Assembly: GCF_003703975.1 (NCBI RefSeq)
Contig: NZ_QTJY01000001.1
Coordinates: 806,001-870,000 of the forward strand
Length of the DNA: 64,000 bases
Direction of reading: 5' to 3'
From: Larkinella soli
Lineage (GTDB): Bacteria; Bacteroidota; Bacteroidia; Cytophagales; Spirosomataceae
The notes under the pieces were generated by a model that saw only the letters and a list, made by a program, of their open reading frames with translations, was not told the DNA's origin and searched no databases. This document shows, in pieces, positions 14,879 to 23,800 of this stretch (the stretch's first letter is position 1; every line of letters starts with the position of its first letter). The position numbers and the translations under genes are program-made.

Positions 14879-16099
14879 ATGAACCCAGAGAAACGAGACA
14901 CCGAACAATACGTCGACTTAGGCCATACGGAAGTAGAAAACCACCTGAAGGAGCAGGCGGCTTTATATGAAAAAAGACTGAAGGAAGGCCAGGCCGCCAA
15001 TAAGGTAGCCGCCTACTTCGCCACCAACCTGCTCGGGTTCGCCTATCACTATGCCAAAAGTAGGTTCGGGCCGAAAGCCCCTTACCAGTTTTACCCCCGC
15101 AACGGCGACGACGGCCTTTATCCCCTGCATACCTTTACGGATACCGTCACGCTGGCCCTCCTCTCCGACTGGGCCACCGACACGCCCGAATCCGACCTGA
15201 TCGGCAACCTCGTGCGCGACCTGGACCCGGATTACTCCATCCACCTCGGCGACGTCTACTTCGTCGGAACGCCAAGTGAGGTAAAGGCCAACTTCACCGA
15301 TCCGACGGCTTCCTGGCATTTCGGCAAACACGGCAGCCTGGCCCTGTCGGGCAACCATGAAATGTATTCCAACGGGTCGGCCTATTTCAAGGAACTGCTT
15401 CCGGCGATGAAAATCCGGAAAGGCGGCACCATCGCTACCCAGCAGGCCGGTTTTTTCTGCCTCGAACACGAACACTGGCGCATCATCGGCCTCGACACCG
15501 GTTACACTTCCACCAACCGCCCGTTTCTGGAGGTACTGTTCAAGCCCGACTGTCACCTGCGCGACGAACAGCTGAACTGGCTCCGGGACCAGGTTCGGCT
15601 CCACGACGTGTCCGATACGCGGGGCATCATTTTTCTGAGCCATCACCCCTACTTTTCCTCCTTCCGGGACGATCATCCGGTGGTGGGCCGGCAGCTTCGC
15701 AAACTGTTCGGTGACGCCAACCGGCCGGTGATCTGGATCTGGGGCCACGAACACCGCCTTTCCTTCTACGACAAATACGGCTTTCCCGATGGTGTTCAGG
15801 CCTGGGGCCGCTGCGTGGGGCACGGCGGAATGCCGGTCGAAACGGACGCCCCCGACCAGGGCCACCTCGGCCAGCTCCGGCTGTATGATCGCCGGGTGCG
15901 GGAGCGCATCCGCCGGAAAGATATCGGTTACAACGGCTTTGCCCTGATGTCGATCACCGGCCCCGACATCGAGATCAACTACATCGATCAGAACAAGGTG
16001 ACCGTGGTCACGGAACGCTGGCATGTCGACCGGAAAACCGGCGGACTGACGCCCGAAACGGTCTTTATTCATCCGGACATTACCCGCTTCGATCCCTGA
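14879..16099 (+). CDS. Calcineurin-like metallophosphoesterase
   Basis: 406 residues, no signal peptide. Metallophosphoesterase motifs occur in order: ALLSDWATD (first Asp), IHLGDVYFVG, LSGNHEMYSN, FLSHHPYF and WGHEHRLSF. The first motif has Asp but not the usual Asp-x-His. A C-terminal region of about 100 residues closes with ITGPDIEINYID. Substrate unknown; close relatives are annotated only as phosphoesterases. It converges on the glycosylase gene with one base between the stop codons. Confidence 0.85.
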   Translation: MNPEKRDTEQYVDLGHTEVENHLKEQAALYEKRLKEGQAANKVAAYFATNLLGFAYHYAKSRFGPKAPYQFYPRNGDDGLYPLHTFTDTVTLALLSDWATDTPESDLIGNLVRDLDPDYSIHLGDVYFVGTPSEVKANFTDPTASWHFGKHGSLALSGNHEMYSNGSAYFKELLPAMKIRKGGTIATQQAGFFCLEHEHWRIIGLDTGYTSTNRPFLEVLFKPDCHLRDEQLNWLRDQVRLHDVSDTRGIIFLSHHPYFSSFRDDHPVVGRQLRKLFGDANRPVIWIWGHEHRLSFYDKYGFPDGVQAWGRCVGHGGMPVETDAPDQGHLGQLRLYDRRVRERIRRKDIGYNGFALMSITGPDIEINYIDQNKVTVVTERWHVDRKTGGLTPETVFIHPDITRFDP

Positions 16100-16100
16100 C

Positions 16101-16700
16101 CTACAGGGCGGGTTTCCAGCGCCAGAGGTAGCGGCAGGCCAGGGTCCGGTGGGGCCGCCAGGCTTCGGCGATCTCGTGCAGCCGCCGGTATTGCGCGCGC
16201 CCGGTTTCCGTCACTCCGTAGGCCCGGATCATTTTCTGCCGGATCACCAGATCATCGACCGGGAACACGTCGGGCCGGTCCAGTACGAACATCAGGAGCA
16301 TTTCGACGGTCCAGCGACCTACCCCGGCGATGGGCGTCAGGTAGCGGACGATTTCCTCGTCGGTCATCGCACCCAGATAGGCCGCATCCATGGGATTTTC
16401 CAGCGCAAAAGCCGCCACGCTCTGAAGGTATTTGATCTTTTGCCCCGACAGCCCGGCGCTCCGCAGGTCGTCGAAAGACCGTGTCAGGAGCTGGCCGGCA
16501 TGCGGATACCGGTCGGGAAAGAGATTCCGGAACCGGAGAAAAATGGCGTCGGCCGCCTTCGTCGAAATCTGCTGCGAAACGATGCTTTCCAGCAGGGCCA
16601 GGTACACGTCTCCGGCATATTCATACGCGACCTTCGGGGCCGGGGTGGTTTCGATGATCTGTTTGAGGATGAGGTCTTTCGAGAGATGGTCCAGCGGCAT
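16101..16700 (-). CDS. DNA-3-methyladenine glycosylase (HhH-GPD)
   Basis: 199 residues from the ATG at 16700; a TTG nine bases earlier is less likely. The fold is the helix-hairpin-helix-GPD type: LLESIVSQQIS, the hairpin LTPIAGVGRWTVEMLLMFVL and the catalytic Asp in DVFPVDDLVI. It excises alkylated bases such as 3-methyladenine. A TACCTTTG box lies at 16737-16730, so it has its own promoter. The two genes upstream on the same strand (2OG-Fe oxygenase and Ada-like protein) belong to the same repair theme. Confidence 0.88.
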   Translation of the reverse strand: MPLDHLSKDLILKQIIETTPAPKVAYEYAGDVYLALLESIVSQQISTKAADAIFLRFRNLFPDRYPHAGQLLTRSFDDLRSAGLSGQKIKYLQSVAAFALENPMDAAYLGAMTDEEIVRYLTPIAGVGRWTVEMLLMFVLDRPDVFPVDDLVIRQKMIRAYGVTETGRAQYRRLHEIAEAWRPHRTLACRYLWRWKPAL

Positions 16701-16729
16701 GATGAACAAAAGGCTTGTTGTTTACTCCG

Positions 16730-16737
16730 CAAAGGTA
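16730..16737 (-). promoter_or_regulatory. Candidate -7 box for the glycosylase gene
   Basis: TACCTTTG on the minus strand, 30 bases before the ATG at 16700, matches TAnnTTTG. No clear -33 TTTG is seen. Confidence 0.45.
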
Positions 16738-16762
16738 CCGGTATTCCCCGAAAGCCGTATCC

Positions 16763-17458
16763 CTATTTTGCGTCGTGAAAAATGATGCCCAGCGTGTGCC
16801 GCCGGCCCGACCGCACCGGGCTGACGCCGTGCTTCATCGCCACCCGGTAATATCCCCTCGTCCCTTTCTGCGGCCGGTATTGCGTGGTAAAGATCAGCAC
16901 GTCGCCCTGGCCGGGATTCAGCACTACCGCTTTCGATTGCGCCCTCGGAATCTGTTCGGTCAAAACAAACTCGCCCCCGGTATAGTCCACCCCGGCCCGG
17001 TTCAGGAATACCACCGCCTGAAGCGGAAAATAGACGTCGCCGTAAAGATCCTGATGCAGCGTATTAAAACCACCCTCCCCATACCGCAGAATCAGCGGGG
17101 TCGCCAGGGTCTGTCCCTGCGCCCGGCAGTCTTCCAGAAAGTCGGCATGATTTTCCGGGTAGGTGATCCCCGTATTCAGCACCTGCATCCAATGGTTGGC
17201 GACCGGCACGATGCGGGGATAAAGCGCTTCCCGAAGGTTCTGGAGGAGGTCCGGCAAGGGGTAATTCAGGTATTTGTATTCGCCCAACCCGAACCGGTAA
17301 CGCTCCATGGAGATCGTTTTTCGGAACCGGGCCGGTTCGTCATACATCCCCACGACGGCCTCGCATTCCGAGGGGCTTAGAATCCGGTTCAAAAGGGCAA
17401 AACCGCCTGCGTTCAGCGACGCGGTCAGGGCGTCGGTATGGATGGTTTCGAGGTTCAT
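16763..17458 (-). CDS. 2OG-Fe(II) oxygenase, alkylation-repair neighbourhood
   Basis: 231 residues. The double-stranded beta-helix iron motif is LHQDLYGD (HxD), with the second His in VAMKHGVSPV and the 2-oxoglutarate Arg in SGRRHTLGIIFHD. The N-terminal half (GGFALLNRILSPSECEAVVGMY) is that of prolyl-hydroxylase-like oxygenases found beside ada and alkA genes in Bacteroidota. It probably oxidises alkylated nucleic acid or protein; the target is not proved. Its start lies 6 bases after the T run of a hairpin at 17464-17506, so transcription may depend on readthrough. Confidence 0.8.
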   Translation of the reverse strand: MNLETIHTDALTASLNAGGFALLNRILSPSECEAVVGMYDEPARFRKTISMERYRFGLGEYKYLNYPLPDLLQNLREALYPRIVPVANHWMQVLNTGITYPENHADFLEDCRAQGQTLATPLILRYGEGGFNTLHQDLYGDVYFPLQAVVFLNRAGVDYTGGEFVLTEQIPRAQSKAVVLNPGQGDVLIFTTQYRPQKGTRGYYRVAMKHGVSPVRSGRRHTLGIIFHDAK

Positions 17459-17463
17459 TTCAT

Positions 17464-17506
17464 AAAAAAACGGGAACCGCCCGGCCTGCCGACCGGCCAG
17501 TTCCCG
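17464..17506 (-). terminator. Terminator/attenuator between Ada-like gene and oxygenase
   Basis: On the minus strand CGGGAAC (17506-17500) pairs with GTTCCCG (17477-17471), with further GC-rich pairing inside, followed by seven T (17470-17464). It lies in the 73-base gap and ends 6 bases before the oxygenase start codon. Confidence 0.65.
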
Positions 17507-17531
17507 GGTTGTTTACGGTCCAGACGGCAGG

Positions 17532-18377
17532 TCAGCGGAAGGCCCGGACGGCCTCCCAGCCCAGCATGGCAGTTTTTCGGGGAGCGCCCCAGCGGTAGTT
17601 GCCGAAGATGCCGGTTTTCCGAATGACGCGGTGGCACGGGATCAGGTACCCGACCGGGTTGGAACCGATGGCCGTCCCGACCGCCCGCGAAGCCGTCGGC
17701 ATCCCGATGGCCCCGGCAATCTGGTCGTAGCTGACCACCTGGCCTTCCGGGATGCGCAGCAGCGCTTCCCACACCTTAAGCTGAAAAGGCGACGCCTTCA
17801 CCACCAGCCGGAGCGGTTTCGGCGCTTCGCTTCCGAAGATCGAATCCGCCAGGGGGCGAAGCGAGACCGGGTCGTGAATGAACCGGGCTTCGGGCCATTC
17901 GGCGGCAAACCGCCCGGTCAGTGAGAGACCGTCGGTCGGGTCGGCCTCGTCGAGAAATTCCAGCCTGCAGATTTTTTCGCCGACGGCGCCGAGAAGGTAA
18001 GGTCCGAACGGACTTTCGAACACCCCATACCGGAGTTCGAGGCCGTCGCCGGCCTGCCGGAACCGGCCGGGCGTCATGCCTTCCAGCACCACGAACAGAT
18101 CGTGCAGGCGGCCGGTGCCGGACAGGCCGGCCTCGTCGGCGGCCTCGGCCAGCGTATGGCCCCGGCGCAGGCGCTCTTTGGCGAACTTCAGCGTGATGTA
18201 CTGAAGAAACTTCTTCGGGCTGACCCCCGCCCATTCGGTGAACAGGCGCTGAAAATGGTACTCGCTCAGGCTGGCCGCTTCGGCGGTTTCGGCCAGGGTC
18301 GGCTGCTCCTGAAAATGCTCCGTCAGGTACTCGATGGCCCGGGCAATCTGTTGATAGGTCGGACTCGTTTCCACCAT
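17532..18377 (-). CDS. Ada-like AraC regulator / O6-methylguanine-DNA methyltransferase
   Basis: 281 residues from the ATG at 18377; a longer frame reaching 18497 runs into a repeat element and is rejected. An AraC-type DNA-binding domain (about 1-105: LAETAEAASLSEYHFQRLFTEWAGVSPKKFLQY) is fused to a methyltransferase domain with the acceptor Cys248 in IPCHRVIRKTG and SRAVGTAIGSNP ahead of it. The zinc-binding N-terminal domain of E. coli Ada, which senses phosphotriesters, is absent. It should repair O6-methylguanine and may activate the repair genes downstream. A TATCTTTG box is 24 bases upstream. Confidence 0.9.
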   Translation of the reverse strand: MVETSPTYQQIARAIEYLTEHFQEQPTLAETAEAASLSEYHFQRLFTEWAGVSPKKFLQYITLKFAKERLRRGHTLAEAADEAGLSGTGRLHDLFVVLEGMTPGRFRQAGDGLELRYGVFESPFGPYLLGAVGEKICRLEFLDEADPTDGLSLTGRFAAEWPEARFIHDPVSLRPLADSIFGSEAPKPLRLVVKASPFQLKVWEALLRIPEGQVVSYDQIAGAIGMPTASRAVGTAIGSNPVGYLIPCHRVIRKTGIFGNYRWGAPRKTAMLGWEAVRAFR

Positions 18378-18400
18378 GATTTCCGTCTGTTTGTGTAGTA

Positions 18401-18408
18401 CAAAGATA
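18401..18408 (-). promoter_or_regulatory. Candidate -7 box for the Ada-like gene
   Basis: TATCTTTG on the minus strand, matching TAnnTTTG, 23 bases before the chosen start. It supports the start at 18377 because the longer frame would begin upstream of the promoter. Confidence 0.5.
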
Positions 18409-18452
18409 CCCGTGCAGAGGCCGGCAGGAAACCCGAAACTTGCGAAATTGTC

Positions 18453-18549
18453 GAGTTGTTGAATTGTTGAGTGATTGAATAAAGCGCCGCTAACCATTGC
18501 ACTGCGGAGCTTTACTCAATCATTCAATTATTCAACAATTCAACAATTC
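18453..18549. repeat. Palindromic intergenic element, copy 2
   Basis: Left arm 18453-18481 and right arm 18513-18549 are inverted repeats of GAATTGTTGAAT-like units with small insertions; the core reads AAGCGCCGCTAACC...ACTGCGGAGCTTT. It lies between the Ada-like gene and the 3' end of the next minus-strand gene, whose stop codon it touches. Confidence 0.75.
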
Positions 18550-19690
18550 AGTAACTCCTATACTCTTTCCTAAGCCGAGATCCCACGCTTCCGGCCATCG
18601 AGCTCATCATTTTATCCAGCAGCGACCAGGTCGAGGGGGTGAAGCCGGCGGTGGTTTTCAGGCTCATGCCGTTCAGGGCGCGTTCGTCCCCGCTGAAGCT
18701 GTGCCACTCGTCGGTCCAACTTTCGGTGGCCCACAGCGCATCGTCCCAAACCACCTTGTCGGACTGGAGATCGACCGCCCGGATGCGGAGCTTCAGCCCC
18801 GACCTGACTTCACGGCGGTAGGTGGTCAGGGTTCCTTTTACCTTTTCATAGACGTCGACGGTGGTGCTGTCGTTGATTTTCTTCGTACCCACCTTATAGG
18901 CCTGGCTGCTTTCCACGGAAGTGCTGGAGGAGGAGGTACTTTCATCATACGGGTCATAATCCGTCACGGCCATCTGGATGAGGTGGTTGGCGGGCAGATC
19001 ATCCTCTTCGGCCATCGTCCGGTCGAGAAACCGTACAAAGTGCGAGGGCGATTCCCGGCGCAGCACCTCCCGGAAGATCAGCCGCTGGAGGTCGATGCGG
19101 TCGTCAGGGCGGAGCACGGCCGTCAGTTCGAGCGGTTCGATCACCACCCGTAGTGTGGCATACCGGAAGGCTTCGTCCGCCTTCGGCCGGGCGTCGCGGT
19201 AACCGGGGACCCATTCTTCGGCCTTTCGGAAGTCCTGGTAGGCGTCGCGGGCGGCCAAACGGTTGCTGGTGCGGAATTCAAACGCCTGCTGCGCCAGTTG
19301 ATACCGGGCCGCAGCGGCCAGCTGCCGGACTTCCTGCATCCGGTCCTGAAGGGAAAGCGGAAAATCGGCCAGGAGTTCGGCGCAGGCCGGACAGGTGCGG
19401 ACCCGGTCGTTCAGGGACTGAAGCCGGCCGTACTCCTGAAAGACCAACTCCCAGCGGTACGGATCATCGGTCCGGATGAGCGACTGAATCCGGGTCTGGT
19501 GGGCACGGGAGGCTCCTTCGTAAGCGGTTTTCAACACGGTTCGGGCTTCAAGATGGGTCGGTTTCTGCCGAAGCCGCTGGACCGATTGCAGGACGGCGTC
19601 GTCGAAACGGCCGTGCCTGAGCGCGGTTTTGCCCGTGGTACATCCCTCAAGAAGGCCCCACAGTGCAAGGATTGGGAGCAGGATGCGCAT
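18548..19690 (-). CDS. Lipoprotein of unknown function with TPR-like helices
   Basis: 380 residues. The N-terminus MRILLPILALWGLLEGC is a lipoprotein signal with acceptor Cys17. Residues about 25-200 are helical and repeat-like (GRFDDAVLQSVQRLRQKPTHLEARTVLKTAY, NRLAARDAYQDFRKAEEW), suggesting TPR-type helical hairpins; the later half is beta-rich with a Ser-run linker (DESTSSSSTSVESS) and YRREVRSGLKLRIRAVDLQSDKVVWDD. Two cysteines in RTCPACAEL form a CxxC pair. No family recognised. An envelope assembly or binding role is a guess. Confidence 0.6.
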   Translation of the reverse strand: MRILLPILALWGLLEGCTTGKTALRHGRFDDAVLQSVQRLRQKPTHLEARTVLKTAYEGASRAHQTRIQSLIRTDDPYRWELVFQEYGRLQSLNDRVRTCPACAELLADFPLSLQDRMQEVRQLAAAARYQLAQQAFEFRTSNRLAARDAYQDFRKAEEWVPGYRDARPKADEAFRYATLRVVIEPLELTAVLRPDDRIDLQRLIFREVLRRESPSHFVRFLDRTMAEEDDLPANHLIQMAVTDYDPYDESTSSSSTSVESSQAYKVGTKKINDSTTVDVYEKVKGTLTTYRREVRSGLKLRIRAVDLQSDKVVWDDALWATESWTDEWHSFSGDERALNGMSLKTTAGFTPSTWSLLDKMMSSMAGSVGSRLRKEYRSY

Positions 19691-19771
19691 GACGTGTCAG
19701 GTTGGTCGGATATAAGAGACAGAATGTACACAAAAGGTTGGATTTTTAGGAACCGGACTGAAAAATTGAAG

Positions 19772-19779
19772 TATTTTTG
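19772..19779 (+). promoter_or_regulatory. Candidate -7 box for the GNAT-like gene
   Basis: TATTTTTG fits TAnnTTTG, 29 bases before the GTG start at 19809. A 20-base motif shared with the leader of the gene at 26337 lies just upstream (19733-19752). Confidence 0.45.
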
Positions 19780-19808
19780 GCCGGTGCGAATCAAAAACCG
19801 TCTCCTTT

Positions 19809-20741
19809 GTGAATGCATTTTCCGGCCATACGTTTGAGATCGTCTGGATCACCAAACCTGCCGACCTTCATCTTCATACCGAATTAATCGACGAATTTTT
19901 CCGGCTCTACGAGGACCCTTCCAATTTCCCCGACCCCGACGAGCGGGAGGAACCGGTTTTCATCCGCGAACGCATCGAAGAAGGAACCGACGATCCCCAT
20001 ACCCACCTGATGGCCTACCGGCTGGTCGGCCCGTCGGGCGAGAAAAAGTTTGTGGGCGGCTGCATCGTCGAATTTTATCCCGACAGCGCCTGCGGGCTGG
20101 TCACGTACCTCTTTGTCGACAAGGCCTACCGGGGTATTCCCATCGGGGCCGGGCGGGAAAAAGTAGCGGAGTCCCTGATCCGGAGTGAGCGGGGGCTGGC
20201 CGGTCTGGTGACGTTTTTTGCCAATCAATATAACCAACCGGTTCGGGCCGTTTTATTCGAGTCGAACAACCCCTTCGATACGCCACCCGAACAGGATTCG
20301 ATGCCCCCGGCCAAACGGCTCCGATTCTTCAGCCGGATGGGCGCCCGCCGGATCGATTTCGACTACATCCAGCCGCCCCTCGGCGATGACAAAGGGCTGG
20401 TAACCAACCTGTATCTGTTGTGTTTCCCTGCGTTGACCGGCCTGTCGGACTCGATTCCGGTAGAAACGGTCATCTCCTTCGTGATGGAACTGGCCAAGAG
20501 CCTCGACCGCAACAAGGAACCCGGTTCGGCCACCCGCTACGGTCTGGACAACTACCGGCAGGACCTCCGGGCCGTGGCGCGGCTGGGCGGGCTTTACCGG
20601 CTCGACCCGGTCACCCCGGAACTGATCGGTCTGGTGGCCGAAGGACGCAACATCCTTCGGGAGATGTACGATAACCTCGTGGACCGACGGGTCGACGATC
20701 GGGCAGTGGCGCTGACGCCGATACCGGGGGCTGACGTATAA
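19809..20741 (+). CDS. GNAT-like acyltransferase domain protein, first of a pair
   Basis: 310 residues from a GTG start; no in-frame ATG is nearby. A GNAT-like domain spans about residues 10-215: FVGGCIVEFYPDSACGLVTYLFVDKAYRGIPIGAGREKVAESLI has the beta4 strand, the R/Q-x-x-G-x-G/A-like acetyl-CoA loop and following helix, and FFSRMGARRIDFDYIQPPL resembles the last GNAT block. The C-terminal 95 residues are helical. No signal peptide. The next gene, 87 bases downstream, contains a divergent copy of this domain, so the two are paralogous partners. Substrate unknown. Confidence 0.6.
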   Translation: MNAFSGHTFEIVWITKPADLHLHTELIDEFFRLYEDPSNFPDPDEREEPVFIRERIEEGTDDPHTHLMAYRLVGPSGEKKFVGGCIVEFYPDSACGLVTYLFVDKAYRGIPIGAGREKVAESLIRSERGLAGLVTFFANQYNQPVRAVLFESNNPFDTPPEQDSMPPAKRLRFFSRMGARRIDFDYIQPPLGDDKGLVTNLYLLCFPALTGLSDSIPVETVISFVMELAKSLDRNKEPGSATRYGLDNYRQDLRAVARLGGLYRLDPVTPELIGLVAEGRNILREMYDNLVDRRVDDRAVALTPIPGADV

Positions 20742-20828
20742 ACGAATAATCAATTCAAAACGAATAAGTTGCCGTATATCCGGCTATTGATTAGATTACG
20801 GGAACCTTCCAACCCCTCTGTCCGATCA

Positions 20829-23800
20829 ATGGAGTCCCCTGTTCAGCCGGAACTTAAAAAAGCCGTCCGACCGTCGCGTCGGTCCGTCCAAGCTCCGAAA
20901 CCGAAAAAAGCCCCGGAGAATGTTTTGGACCCTTACCCCTATTTTCTGATTTCAACCGACGAAGATTTTGGGCAGGGAAGCCCCGGACTACCAAATCGGG
21001 ACAAGGTGCTTGCCCTGTTCAGGAGTGATTGCCTTTACAGCCCTTTCCAGGCTGAGGCCGATCCGGGAACCATCGGGAATTTGAAAAGCCGGATTCCCTT
21101 CCTGAACGAGCCGGATACCGCCGGGTTACCGGACAAAAATAACCCATCTTCGCCTGCCTCCGTTGCAACCTTTTTAATTCTGTCCGGCCGCAGAACCGGA
21201 AACCCATCTGAACCGGATCTTACCGGATGTCTGGTCCTGATTTATTTTCCGGAAAGTCACACTTTACTGATCGACCGAATCTTCGTTTCATCCTCCGAAC
21301 CGGCGGAGAATCGCTGCGAAATCGTTTCCGACTTACTGGCTTATCGAAAAAAAGATCGGTCCGACTGGAGTGAAGGAAAAACCGCCGACGGGAGGGCCGA
21401 ACTTGGCCGGTTAATGGAAGAACTGAACAGAAAAAATCCGAAAGCCGGCGAGCTGATCGTGTTTCACGAAGGCACCGATCCCTTATCGTTAAACACCGGG
21501 GAAGGCCAGAAAACCGCAGCGGCTATTCTGGATGCATTCCACGGACTCCAGGCGAGATATGTCCACTTTCCTTACCGGCGGCCGTCGGAAATCACCACGG
21601 CGGAAGTCCATTATCTGATCACGTTTCCAAAGCTGCTTCATATCCGCAAAGAGCCTTATATTCTCGACGACCGGCGAATTATGGCTTTCCTTACCGAATA
21701 TGCGGGTTTTCTAAACCATGGCCCGGCCGGAACGCCGGAGAATTTGTCCGCAAAAAAGCTGGAAGCCCTGGAGAACGACCTTAAAAAATACCGGTATTCT
21801 CCGTATTATCCCTTCCATTATCTCTTCAATATTCCACGGCTTGAACGCCCGAAATTCGCCTATAAACGGGCCGCCGTCTGTTTCGAAATCACCGTAGACG
21901 AAGATTATTTCTTTCCCGAAGGCTTCACTCCGGAAGATGACATCCGGCCGGCGGTTTCCAAAGAAATGAACGGGTTCGGGAGAGCCATGGAGTGGGTAAA
22001 GGAAGAATGGGATCTGGTGGAGGACCCCAAAGCCCGGGTCCGGAACTGTGATATTGCCCATTCTACCGAAACGGACCTGTTTGCCTATAAATACCAATCC
22101 GATCCGCCCTATTTCACGAAGTATTATTTTCTTCCCAAAGGAAATCAGGTTATCGTACGTCTGCCTCTGAAATTCCACTTTACCTCCGAAGGGCGGCACG
22201 AAACCTATTATAGTCTTCCTCCGGTTTCAGATTTGACTCCTGAGGATCGGGTTTTAAGCCGGGAGCTTAAGATGGAGGTCCATCTAAGCTATACCTATTT
22301 TATCCCGAGCAATGTACGGATCTGGCACCTGGTTTTAACTCCCGACGAAACCGACGGTATTTCGGAACTTGACATCATCAAGTTTATGAAATATTTCAGC
22401 GGGTCGCAGGAGAATGAAAGTGAGGAGAAAAAGCGGGGGGTTCTGGAATCGATTTCCTTTCATTACGACACCGGAGAACAAAATACGGACTCCAAAGAAG
22501 TGATTCCCGGCCGGTTCGAATTGCTGGTTCGGATGATTGCCCGGCTGCTGCTTTTCCTCTGGCAATTACCGGTTCGTCTGATCCGGCTTCCCTTTAAATC
22601 CATCCGAAAAAGCCAGCGCAGCTTTTTCGACGCCATCCGGAAATTTCAGTACAGAGAATCACATGTTTCCCTCATTCCGATCCTGAAATTTCCGATCATT
22701 TCAGGGGTTATTTTTATGCCTGTTTATGCGCTTTATTCCGGAAACTATGAAACGGCTTTTTTAATTGGCTGTCTGTTGGCAGCGGTCTACCTGCTATTAA
22801 GCGTTTTTCAGCGAGGGCGGCAGATCACAAAAAAGGCGGAGAACCTCTGGGCGCAGGTCGGCCATCTTCTCCATATCCGGGAAACACCTTTTATAATACC
22901 AAAAACGGAAAGCCCCTCGGTAACCGGGACTCCATCCTCTAACGGTTTGATCCGGCTTTTCCAGAATTTGACCGGAATCCGTTACCTGTTTCAGGAACGA
23001 AGAAAACCGGAGTTCGATATAGCGAAAGAGGACAGGGTACTCAGCCTGAAAAACATCCGATCCGGGATCATCGAGATCGATACGGGTGCCCCCAATGGAC
23101 AGGAGGACGATAATCTGCTGGTTTTTCAACAGGAACGGTTCTCCGAATTTCTGAACAAACACGCGGAAGGACTGAAGGATAAAAACGAGGAAAAGGTAAG
23201 GAAGGAGATTCGCGAAAAAATCGCGGAATCCTATAAGAAGCTGTATGACAAGGAGGAAGGTGATTCGGCCGGCGAGGCCCTGATCTCTACCGACGAGACG
23301 GACCGGAACCCCATCGAGGAGTACGCGGATTATGTGTTCAAGGCCTACTGCGGCATCTGCCTCGGTATCTTCGACTACGACCGGATGGGGCTGGAAGAAA
23401 TCGACGACACGCTCATGCCGCTGGAGGAAAGTAAGACCGAACAATCCTTTCAGGCGTTGAACCGGGGGGTGCTGGCCATGTTCGGAGCCGAGGAGGACGT
23501 CATGAACACGTTCTGGAGAACACTCGGCCTAAGCCCTTATCTGATCATTCCCAGTGCAGTTTTAGCCAATAACGATTACGTTTCCCTCGATGCGGAAAAG
23601 CGACTCGACGCCCTGCTGAACAAGTTGAAAGAGGACGAATCCGACCTCTCCATTCCGCAGCTGATCGCCAGCCGGCATGAGATCGACGATTTGCTGAACA
23701 CCAACATTTTATCCAACGTATTCCATTACAAAACCGAACAGGGTATCTACCGGAACGGGATGGAATCGCGCGGTATCAATGAACGGATCAAAGCGTCGCG

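Noticed and set aside
18378-18497. N-terminal extension of the Ada-like protein
   Set aside because: It runs into the palindromic repeat and upstream of the TATCTTTG box, and has no AraC/Ada similarity.
19711-19722. TATAAGAGACAG, identical to the last 12 bases of the Nextera/Tn5 mosaic end
   Set aside because: Only 12 of 19 mosaic-end bases match and flanking sequence reads through normally between two divergent genes, so chance is more likely than adapter contamination; a raw-read check would settle it.
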